Source: Gemmatimonadota bacterium
GTDB lineage: Bacteria; Gemmatimonadota; Gemmatimonadetes; Longimicrobiales; Gaopeijiaceae
Direction: 5' to 3'
Assembly: GCA_015492755.1 (NCBI GenBank)
Contig: WGEM01000270.1
Location: forward strand, 1 to 5,925
Length of the DNA: 5,925 bases
Below, piece by piece: positions 1 to 5,415 of the stretch (its first letter is position 1; every line of letters starts with the position of its first letter). A model generated the notes under the pieces. That model saw nothing but the letters and a program-made list of their open reading frames with translations. It searched no databases and was not told the DNA's origin. Both the position numbers and the translations under genes were made by a program.

Positions 1-26
1 CAGCGTCAGATGTGTATAAGAGACAG
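1..26 (+). other. Nextera (Tn5) sequencing adapter remnant, not genomic
   Basis: Bases 1-7 (CAGCGTC) followed by bases 8-26 (AGATGTGTATAAGAGACAG) match the 3' 26 bases of the Illumina Nextera read-1 transposase adapter. Bases 8-26 are the 19-bp synthetic Tn5 mosaic end. Only the first seven adapter bases are missing. Genomic sequence therefore starts at base 27. The piece creates false protein starts, reading MCIRDS in one frame and MYKRQ in another, both well-known signs of adapter carry-over in predicted proteins. The mosaic end is a laboratory hybrid of the IS50 ends, so this is not evidence of a natural Tn5 element. Confidence 0.98.
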
Positions 27-412
27 CCGCAGAGCCGCGCGGCGTCCGGCCCTGATGGCGGCGAGGGGACCGGGGGCAAGGGGGCCCGCGGCGACTCCAC
101 CGCAGCGACGGCGCGCGCCTCGGCTTCCTTGGCCTCGGCGTCACCGGCATCGGCCTCCTCGCCGGGCCCGGGCTCCGTCAGCGCCCGCGGGGTCACCTCC
201 AGGAGCTCGCGGGCCCGCTGGGCGTCTTCGGCGCGGACCCACACCCGCGCCGGCCTCACCAGCGTCATCCATCCGTCGATGCCGCCGGCGTCGTCCGCTT
301 CCACACGGTACGGGATGCCGGCGTCCTCCAGGAATCCGGCGGCGAACTCCGCCTCGTGGCGGTAGCTGTACTCCGCCACGATCACGTCTCGCAGCCGGCG
401 CCGCCCCGTCAT
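27..412 (-). CDS. DUF2007-type putative signal-transducing protein, C-terminus cut off by contig end
   Basis: The ATG at 412-410 opens a frame of 128 codons with no stop before the adapter at base 26, so the 3' end is missing. Residues about 10-75 look like the DUF2007 domain (putative prokaryotic signal transducing protein): an opening strand (VIVAEYSYRHEAEF), a helix and turn (FLEDAGIPYRVE), then a strand and closing helix (ARVWVRAEDAQRARELLE). Proteins of this family are small, about 70-90 residues, cytoplasmic, and of unproven function. Here a tail follows from about residue 79, first rich in Ala and Glu, then in Pro (LPPVPSPPSGPD). It looks disordered and is longer than usual for the family. 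The start lies 31 bases after the stop of the upstream lipoprotein gene on the same strand, so the two are probably one operon. A G-run just before the ATG is the only ribosome-site candidate. The domain call rests on pattern recall; the truncation is directly visible. Confidence 0.72.
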
Positions 413-443
413 GGCGCCCCCCGCGCGGTGGGCGTCACACGCC

Positions 444-767
444 TCAGGAGCCCTCCGACTCCACCGGCTCGATCCAGGTGAGCTGGATGGGCTCGCCGGG
501 GCAGAAGGTGGTGAGGTCCTCGCGGCGCTGGCCCTCGAACTGCACGCGAAGGCCGTCCTGGCGGACCTCCAGAGGCATGTTCACCGGCCAGTACGTCTTG
601 CCGTCGTCGGCGTCGATCACCCAGCATCCGCCTTCGACTTCCGAGAAGCGCACCGTGCCGAACTCCGAGAGCTCGGGGTCCAACAGGCCGCACGCCGCCC
701 CTCCCAGGAAGGAAAGGAGCAGGACCGACCACACACCTCCGACCCGCCTGACCTGCTGACCGGACAT
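444..767 (-). CDS. small putative lipoprotein of unknown function (107 aa)
   Basis: The start is placed at the ATG 767-765 because a GGGAG ribosome site lies six bases before it and because the protein then opens with a signal peptide: MSGQQVRR, a hydrophobic stretch at residues 9-21 (VGGVWSVLLLSFL), then GGAAC with Cys26 as the probable lipidated residue. Gly at the -3 position makes the lipobox less typical. An upstream ATG at 875 would add 36 residues and bury the signal. The mature part (residues 27-107) is short and rich in predicted strands, with the pattern GGCW (46-49), DGKTY (55-59), VNMP (62-65), DGLRVQFEG (71-79) and FCPGE (88-92). Cys48 and Cys89 could form a disulfide. The layout suggests a single small beta-barrel, possibly OB-like, but that is inference. 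I cannot assign a named family. It probably sits in the cell envelope and is the first gene of the left block. Confidence 0.8.
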   Translation of the reverse strand: MSGQQVRRVGGVWSVLLLSFLGGAACGLLDPELSEFGTVRFSEVEGGCWVIDADDGKTYWPVNMPLEVRQDGLRVQFEGQRREDLTTFCPGEPIQLTWIEPVESEGS

Positions 768-773
768 CGACGA

Positions 774-778
774 CTCCC
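774..778 (-). promoter_or_regulatory. ribosome binding site that fixes the lipoprotein start
   Basis: On the minus strand GGGAG lies six bases before the ATG at 767-765. It supports the signal-peptide start over the longer in-frame start at 875, which would extend across half of the divergent spacer. Confidence 0.65.
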
Positions 779-847
779 GAGCTGGGTGCTGAGCAAACGT
801 GGTGCTACGGTTGTCTTTCATGGTACGAACGCAGAGCTTGGGCGTTC

Positions 848-872
848 CGCGGGCGGCGCTGAGCCGCCTGCG
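848..872. repeat. inverted repeat (hairpin) in the leader of the sugar dehydrogenase gene
   Basis: CGCGGGCGGC, loop GCTGA, GCCGCCTGCG. The two 10-base arms pair fully apart from one G-T (G-U in RNA) position. The repeat ends 31 bases before the ATG at 904. No T-run follows on the plus strand, so it does not look like an intrinsic terminator. It could be a leader-RNA hairpin or an operator. In such GC-rich DNA it could also be chance. Confidence 0.5.
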
Positions 873-888
873 CACTCACGGACCGTAC

Positions 889-895
889 GAGGGGG
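889..895 (+). promoter_or_regulatory. ribosome binding site of the sugar dehydrogenase
   Basis: GAGGGGG lies eight bases before the ATG at 904. This chooses 904 over the in-frame ATGs at 799 and 820, which lack such a site and would bury the signal peptide. Confidence 0.7.
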
Positions 896-903
896 TTTGT
901 CCC

Positions 904-2076
904 ATGCGCCGCAATCTCTTGAGCCTGACGGCCGCGCTGGCTCTGGCGCCCGTGCCCGCCGCGCAGCTGGACGCACAGGAACTCTACCGTTCCGCGCTGC
1001 ACGACTACCGCGTGGTGACGGTGGTGGACGGGCTCGTCCGCCCCTGGTCCATGGCGTGGACACCCGAGGGCGACATGCTGGTGACGGAGAAGCCCGGCCG
1101 GCTGCGCATCGTGCGGAACGGGAAGCTCCTCCCCGATCCGGTGCCCGGTGTGCCCGCCGTGGACGACCGGGGCCAGGGCGGCCTCCTGGACGTGGTGCTC
1201 CACCCGGACTTCGAGAACAACCGCCTCATCTACCTGAGCTTCTCCAAGCCCTACGAAGACGGGCAGGGCGCGCACACCGCGGTGGTGCGGGGCCGCTTCG
1301 AGAACGACGCCCTCACCGACGTGGAGGAGATCTGGGCGGCGGTGGCCCGGGGGCGCGGCCACTACGGCTCCCGCCTGGCCTTCGACGCCGACGGCTACCT
1401 CTACATCACGGCGGGCGACCGGCAGGTGATGCCGTCGGGCGGGCTGGAAGACCTCATGGCGCACCCGGCACAGGACCTCTCCAACCACCACGGCGTCATC
1501 GTCCGGCTCCACGACGACGGACGGGTTCCCGCCGACAACCCCTTCGTGGGCCGTGACGGCGCGCTTCCCGACATCTACAGCTACGGGCACCGTAACGCGC
1601 AGGGCCTGGTCATCGACCACGCCACGGGGCGCATCTGGGCCACCGAGCATGGCCCCCAGGGGGGCGACGAGCTGAACCTCATCCTTCCGGGCGGCAACTA
1701 CGGATGGCCCGTCATCGGCTACGGGGTGAACTACGGCGAGGGGACGCCCATTCACGTGGGGGTGCGCCGCGAGGGGATGGAGTCGCCGGTGCACTTCTGG
1801 GTGCCCTCCATCGCCGCCTCGGGGCTCATGCTCTACACCGGTGATCGCTTCCCCTCGTGGCGGGGCAACCTCTTCGCCGGCGGACTCAGCGGCGAGCAGG
1901 TGGCGCGCCTCACGCTGGACGGCGACTACGTGGTGAGCGAAGAGACGCTGGTGCAGGGCATCGGCCGGGTGCGCGACGTGCGCCAGGGCCCCGACGGCTA
2001 CATCTACCTGGCCATCGACCGGCGGCGGGGCGGGACCTCGCCCATTCTTAGACTGGAACCGGCGGGCGCGCGGTAG
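904..2076 (+). CDS. PQQ-dependent sugar dehydrogenase (soluble aldose / YliI type), secreted
   Basis: This 390-residue protein belongs to the glucose/sorbosone dehydrogenase family, a six-bladed beta-propeller that oxidises aldoses using pyrroloquinoline quinone and calcium, normally in the periplasm. Residues 1 to about 20-24 form a signal peptide (MRRN, then LLSLTAALALAPVPAA, with cleavage near Ala20 or Ala24). Family blocks follow in the expected order: WSMAWTPEGDMLVTEKPGRL; GGLLDVVLHPDFENN; GHYGSRLAFDADGYLYITAGDR, where His153 aligns with the catalytic base; IRLHDDGR-like residues (VRLHDDGRVPADNPF); YGHRNAQGL with Arg230 at the PQQ site; EHGPQGGDELN at 248-258; GGNYGWPVIGYG; and near the end GRVRDVRQGPDGYIYLAID. 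Length is normal for the YliI group and no key block is missing. The true substrate cannot be read from sequence, since family members accept varied aldoses and some act on other alcohols. No PQQ synthesis gene is in the window. It is the first gene of a three-gene block and ends nine bases before the transporter gene. Confidence 0.95.
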   Translation: MRRNLLSLTAALALAPVPAAQLDAQELYRSALHDYRVVTVVDGLVRPWSMAWTPEGDMLVTEKPGRLRIVRNGKLLPDPVPGVPAVDDRGQGGLLDVVLHPDFENNRLIYLSFSKPYEDGQGAHTAVVRGRFENDALTDVEEIWAAVARGRGHYGSRLAFDADGYLYITAGDRQVMPSGGLEDLMAHPAQDLSNHHGVIVRLHDDGRVPADNPFVGRDGALPDIYSYGHRNAQGLVIDHATGRIWATEHGPQGGDELNLILPGGNYGWPVIGYGVNYGEGTPIHVGVRREGMESPVHFWVPSIAASGLMLYTGDRFPSWRGNLFAGGLSGEQVARLTLDGDYVVSEETLVQGIGRVRDVRQGPDGYIYLAIDRRRGGTSPILRLEPAGAR

Positions 2077-2085
2077 TCCGCACGC

Positions 2086-3633
2086 ATGGCCCACGAGCGA
2101 CAGGTCAGCTCGCGCGGCAGGACCATCGGCCTCTGGCTGGGGCTGGTGGGGTGCGTCCTCCTCATGGTGGTGCCGGTGGACCCGTCCAACGCCCCGGCAA
2201 GCCGTCTGGCGGCGGTGGCGCTCCTCATGGCAGTGTGGTGGGTGAGCGACGCCATCCCCCTCTTCGCCACCGCGCTCATCCCCCTCATCGCCTACCCCCT
2301 CCTGGGGATCATGAGCGGTCGCGAGACGGCGCCCATCTACTTCAACAGCACCATCGTCCTCTTCATCGGGGGCTTCATGATCGCCCTCACCATGGAGAAG
2401 TGGCACCTGCACCGCCGCATCGCGCTGAACATCATCCACACGGTGGGCGGCGGTCCGGGCCGGATCGTGCTGGGCTTCATGCTGGCGGCCGCCTTCCTCT
2501 CCATGTGGATCTCCAACACCGCCACCGCCGTGATGATGGTCCCCATCGGGCTCGCCATGGTGCTGGAGGTGGAGGAGGAATCCGGGAAGGAGGCGGCGCA
2601 CACCTTCACCGTCGCGCTCATGCTGGGCATCGCCTACGCCTGCTCGGTGGGCGGGCTCACCACGCTGGTGGGCACACCGCCCAACCTCTCCTTCGTGCGG
2701 ATCTTCGAGATCCTCTTCCCCGAGGCGCCCTCCATCGCCTTCGGCCAGTGGATCCTGGTGGGCTTCCCCGTGGGCGCCGTCATGCTCACGGTGGCGTGGC
2801 TCCTCATCACGAAGGTCTTCTACCGGCCCTCGGCCCGGATCACCGTGGATCGGGGCGTGGTGGAGACGCAGCGCGCGGCGCTGGGGCCCACCAGCTACGA
2901 GGAGCGGGTGGTGCTGGCGGTCTTCGCGCTCACGGCGTTTCTCTGGGTCTTCCGGGTGGACCTGCAACTGGGACTCTTCACCATCCCGGGGTGGTCGCGG
3001 CTCCTGCCCCACCCTGAACTCATCGACGACGGCACGGTGGCCATCGCCATGGCCTCCACGCTCTTCTTCATCCCCACGAAGAACCGCGCCCGGGCCGCGC
3101 GCATCATGGAGCGCGACGTGATTCCGCGCCTCCCGTGGAACATCGTGCTCCTCTTCGGCGGCGGGTTCGCGCTGGCGGCGGGTTTTCAGCGCACCGGGCT
3201 CGCCGAGCTCATCGGGAATCAGTTCGCCGCGCTGGGCGGGATGCCTCCCTTCCTCCTCATCCTCATGGTGTGTCTGGTGCTCACCTTCCTCACCGAGCTC
3301 ACCAGCAACCTCGCCACCACCGAGATGGTGCTCCCCATTCTGGCGTCGGTGGCGGTGGCAACCGGCGTGAACCCGCTGATGCTCATGATCCCCGCCACGC
3401 TCTCGGCGTCGTGCGCCTTCATGATGCCGGTGGCAACCCCGCCCAACGCCATCGTATTCGGTAGCGACAGGATCAGCGTCGGGGAGATGGCCCGCGTGGG
3501 CATCGTGCTGAACTTCGTGGGCGCGCTGGTCATCGCCACCATGGTGTACCTGGTGGCGCTGGTGGTCTTCGACATCGATCCCTCGGTGATGCCTGACTGG
3601 GCCACCGCGATCGCTTCCGGCGTGGAGGGGTAG
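2086..3633 (+). CDS. DASS/SLC13-family sodium:carboxylate (or anion) symporter
   Basis: This 515-residue inner-membrane protein is strongly hydrophobic throughout and has the two-repeat layout of divalent anion:sodium symporters (relatives are VcINDY, SdcS and mammalian NaDC/NaCT). The first repeat carries the substrate/sodium motif SNT at 143-145 (in WISNTATAVMMVP) and GTPPN at 196-200. The second repeat carries the matching site as SNL at 407-409 (in TELTSNLATTEMVLP). Residues 441-457 (AS, CA, F, MM, P, V, A, TPP, N, A, I, V) fit the PROSITE sodium:sulfate symporter signature. Likely cargo is a C4 dicarboxylate, citrate or a similar organic acid driven by sodium. Sulfate cannot be excluded. 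No clear ribosome site precedes the ATG, which lies nine bases after the upstream stop, so translation is probably coupled to the dehydrogenase gene. Length is normal for the family and no break is seen. Confidence 0.94.
   Translation: MAHERQVSSRGRTIGLWLGLVGCVLLMVVPVDPSNAPASRLAAVALLMAVWWVSDAIPLFATALIPLIAYPLLGIMSGRETAPIYFNSTIVLFIGGFMIALTMEKWHLHRRIALNIIHTVGGGPGRIVLGFMLAAAFLSMWISNTATAVMMVPIGLAMVLEVEEESGKEAAHTFTVALMLGIAYACSVGGLTTLVGTPPNLSFVRIFEILFPEAPSIAFGQWILVGFPVGAVMLTVAWLLITKVFYRPSARITVDRGVVETQRAALGPTSYEERVVLAVFALTAFLWVFRVDLQLGLFTIPGWSRLLPHPELIDDGTVAIAMASTLFFIPTKNRARAARIMERDVIPRLPWNIVLLFGGGFALAAGFQRTGLAELIGNQFAALGGMPPFLLILMVCLVLTFLTELTSNLATTEMVLPILASVAVATGVNPLMLMIPATLSASCAFMMPVATPPNAIVFGSDRISVGEMARVGIVLNFVGALVIATMVYLVALVVFDIDPSVMPDWATAIASGVEG
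3624..3630 (+). promoter_or_regulatory. distant ribosome-site candidate for the thiolase gene
   Basis: GGAGGGG lies inside the last codons of the transporter gene, directly before its TAG stop and 12 bases from the ATG at 3643. The spacing is longer than usual. With the nine-base gap it fits start by ribosomes finishing the upstream gene. Confidence 0.4.
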
Positions 3634-3642
3634 TCCAAGCGT

Positions 3643-4917
3643 ATGAACGCAGCCGTCATTGCAGGATCGAGAACGCCCTTCGCCAGGTCGGGCACGCTGC
3701 TGGCGGAGCTCACCGCCATCGACCTGGGCAAGATCGCGGTGCGCGACGCGCTGGCCCGCAGCGGCCTCCGGGGCCGGGACATCGACCATCTGGTGTACGG
3801 CACGGTGGTGCACGACACCCAGGCCCCCAACATCGCCCGCGAGGTGGGGCTGGCCGTCCTTCCGAAGGACGTGCCCGCCTTCACCGTCTCACGGGCGTGC
3901 ACGTCGGCGAATCAGGCCATCACCGACGCCGCCGAGATGATCGAGGTGGGTCAGGCGGAGGTGGTCATCGCCGGTGGCGCCGAGTCGCTCTCCCACATCC
4001 CCATCACCGTGAGCGACCGCCTCAGTAAGGCGCTGGTGGAGGCGTCACGGGGCAAGACGCTGGGCCAGCGCCTGGCGCCCTTCCGGAAGCTCCGCCCCCG
4101 CGACCTGATCCCGGTGACGCCTGCCATCGCCGAGCCCACCACCGGTGAGACCATGGGCGAGTCCGCCGAGCGCATGGCCAAGGAGAACCGCATCTCGCGC
4201 GAGGAGCAGGACCGCTGGGCGCTCCGGTCGCATCAGCTGGCCGCCGCCGGCACCGACGACGGACGGATCCCCGCGGAGATCGTCCCCGTCTACCTGCCTC
4301 CGGACTACGAAACGGTGGTGACGCTGGACAACGGCATCCGCCGCGACACCTCGATGGAGAAGCTGGCGAAGCTCCGGCCGGTGTTCGACCGGAAGTACGG
4401 CACGGTCACCGCGGGGAACGCCTCGCCCCTCACCGACGGCGCCTCGGCGGTGGTGCTCATGCACGCGGAGCGCGCCCGCGCCGAGGGTATAGAACCCATG
4501 GGATACATCCGGAGCTGGGCGTGGACGGCGCTGGATCCCGGGGGCCAGCTCCTGCAGGGACCCGCCTACGCCGCGCCGCTGGCGCTGGACCGGGCGGGGC
4601 TCTCCATGAAGGACATCGGACTCATGGAGATGCACGAGGCCTTCGCCGCCCAGGTGCTCTCCAACCTCCAGGCGCTGGCGTCGAAGCGTTTCGCCCGGGA
4701 GGAGCTGGGGCGGAGCGAGGCGGTGGGTCACCCCGACGAGGATCGCATCAACGTCATGGGCGGATCCATCTCCATCGGGCACCCCTTCGGCGCCACCGGC
4801 GCACGGCTCACCGTCACCATCCTCAACGAGATGGCGCGCCGCGACGTGCAGTTCGGGCTCATTACCGTCTGCGCCGCCGGCGGGATGGGCTTCGCGATGG
4901 TGGTGGAGCGGCGCTAA
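3643..4917 (+). CDS. fadI: acetyl-CoA C-acyltransferase (3-ketoacyl-CoA thiolase), FadI type
   Basis: This 424-residue thiolase cleaves 3-ketoacyl-CoA with CoA to give acetyl-CoA and a shortened acyl-CoA, the last step of beta-oxidation, in the cytoplasm. Catalytic residues are all present: nucleophile Cys86 (VSRACTSANQ), His380 (SIGHPFGATGAR) and Cys410 (CAAGGMGFAMVVE). His331 in EMHEAFAAQVLSN replaces the Asn of the classic NEAF motif. That replacement, the block FRKLRPRDLIPVTPAIAEP at about 147-165, and KLRPVFDRKYGTVTAGNASPLTDGA mark the FadI / trifunctional beta-subunit group rather than FadA or biosynthetic PhaA. FadI enzymes normally work in complex with FadJ; no such gene is in the window. 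It is the third gene of the plus-strand block, nine bases after the transporter. Its TAA stop overlaps the stop of the convergent peroxiredoxin gene. Confidence 0.93.
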   Translation: MNAAVIAGSRTPFARSGTLLAELTAIDLGKIAVRDALARSGLRGRDIDHLVYGTVVHDTQAPNIAREVGLAVLPKDVPAFTVSRACTSANQAITDAAEMIEVGQAEVVIAGGAESLSHIPITVSDRLSKALVEASRGKTLGQRLAPFRKLRPRDLIPVTPAIAEPTTGETMGESAERMAKENRISREEQDRWALRSHQLAAAGTDDGRIPAEIVPVYLPPDYETVVTLDNGIRRDTSMEKLAKLRPVFDRKYGTVTAGNASPLTDGASAVVLMHAERARAEGIEPMGYIRSWAWTALDPGGQLLQGPAYAAPLALDRAGLSMKDIGLMEMHEAFAAQVLSNLQALASKRFAREELGRSEAVGHPDEDRINVMGGSISIGHPFGATGARLTVTILNEMARRDVQFGLITVCAAGGMGFAMVVERR

Positions 4918-5411
4918 GAGCCCGTCCGTACGGCCTCGGCCACCTCGTCGAAGGGCGGAAGGACGTCGGCGTCCTCGCTCACCCAGGCGTAGGCGATCCG
5001 CCCCGCGGGATCCACCACGAAGGCCGCCCGCTTCGGCACGTGGCGCAGGCCGTAGAAGTCCTCGTAGAGGACGCCGTACGCCGAGGCGGCCTCCCGATTG
5101 AAGTCCGAGAGGATGGGGAAGGGCGCACCCAGCTCCTCACGCCAGCGCGCCACCACGAAGGGCGAGTCCACCGTCACGCCCAGCACCACCGCGTCCAGCG
5201 CCTGCCACCGCCGCCAGTCGTCGCGCACACGGCAGAGCTCCGCGGTACAGGTTCCCGAGAAGGCCAGCGGGACGAAGAGGAGCACCACCGGCCTGCCGCG
5301 GTGGTCCGAAAGGCGCACCCGCTCCGGACCCGGCGCCGCGGGGAGCGCGAAGTCGGGCGCCGGCTCGCCCGCGGCGGGCACCTTCCCGCCTCCGGATGCC
5401 GCGTCCCTCAC
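4914..5411 (-). CDS. peroxiredoxin, BCP/AhpE-like thiol peroxidase
   Basis: This thioredoxin-fold peroxidase reduces hydrogen peroxide or organic hydroperoxides through a reactive cysteine, probably in the cytoplasm since no signal peptide is seen. The frame from the GTG at 5411 gives 165 residues. PDF at 19-21 and the family motif P-LAF-S-GT-C at 48-55 place the peroxidatic cysteine at Cys55. Cys60, five residues on (CTAELC), sits where BCP/PrxQ enzymes keep their resolving cysteine. The later blocks ILSDFNREAASAYGVLYEDFYGLR and PKRAAFVVD resemble AhpE-like members and carry the expected conserved Arg. Two starts are plausible. The GTG at 5411 has GGAGG nine bases before it and lies four bases after the upstream stop. 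The GTG at 5381 has GGAGG seven bases before it and would give 155 residues, nearer the usual N-terminus (VPAAGEPAPDF). It is probably co-transcribed with the thioesterase gene. Confidence 0.92.
   Translation of the reverse strand: MRDAASGGGKVPAAGEPAPDFALPAAPGPERVRLSDHRGRPVVLLFVPLAFSGTCTAELCRVRDDWRRWQALDAVVLGVTVDSPFVVARWREELGAPFPILSDFNREAASAYGVLYEDFYGLRHVPKRAAFVVDPAGRIAYAWVSEDADVLPPFDEVAEAVRTGS
5389..5393 (-). promoter_or_regulatory. internal ribosome site supporting a shorter peroxiredoxin start
   Basis: On the minus strand GGAGG lies seven bases before an in-frame GTG at 5381-5379. A second GGAGG precedes the outer GTG at 5411 by nine bases. Sequence alone does not decide between them, and both could be used. 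Confidence 0.45.
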
Positions 5412-5415
5412 CGCT

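Larger units (their letters stand above)
768..903. promoter_or_regulatory. divergent intergenic control region
   Basis: This 136-base spacer lies between two genes reading away from each other, so it must hold the start signals for both the left lipoprotein block and the sugar dehydrogenase block. I searched both strands by eye and found no pair of boxes close to TTGACA and TATAAT at normal spacing. The nearest candidate on the plus strand is TGCTACGGT at 803-811, an extended -10-like match with no -35 box. Ribosome sites lie at both edges and a hairpin at 848-872. The promoter role is inferred from gene layout. Confidence 0.5.

Noticed and set aside
1..26. A natural Tn5/IS50 end.
   Set aside because: The 19-base sequence is the artificial mosaic end, preceded by Nextera adapter bases. 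No transposase or target duplication is present.
65..84. Three closely spaced runs of four to five G as a possible G-quadruplex.
   Set aside because: A fourth comparable run is missing, and the G-runs are simply the complement of Pro codons in the tail of the minus-strand gene.
10..759. Plus-strand open frames starting at 10 and 12 with peptides beginning MCIRDS and MYKRQ.
   Set aside because: Both start codons lie inside the synthetic adapter, and the rest is antisense to the DUF2007-like and lipoprotein genes.
411..1556. A plus-strand open frame of 381 codons crossing the lipoprotein gene, the divergent spacer and the start of the dehydrogenase gene.
   Set aside because: It is antisense to one real gene and out of frame with another, and its product is an Arg/Gly/Pro-rich string typical of shadow frames.
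805..3813. A minus-strand open frame of about 1000 codons running opposite the dehydrogenase, transporter and thiolase genes.
   Set aside because: The product is a low-complexity string rich in His, Arg, Gly, Glu and Asp with no domain or signal. It lies antisense to three well-supported genes. In very GC-rich DNA stop codons are rare in such frames.
3219..3902. A minus-strand open frame of 227 codons across the transporter-thiolase junction.
   Set aside because: It is antisense to two genes with complete family motifs and shows no recognisable domain.
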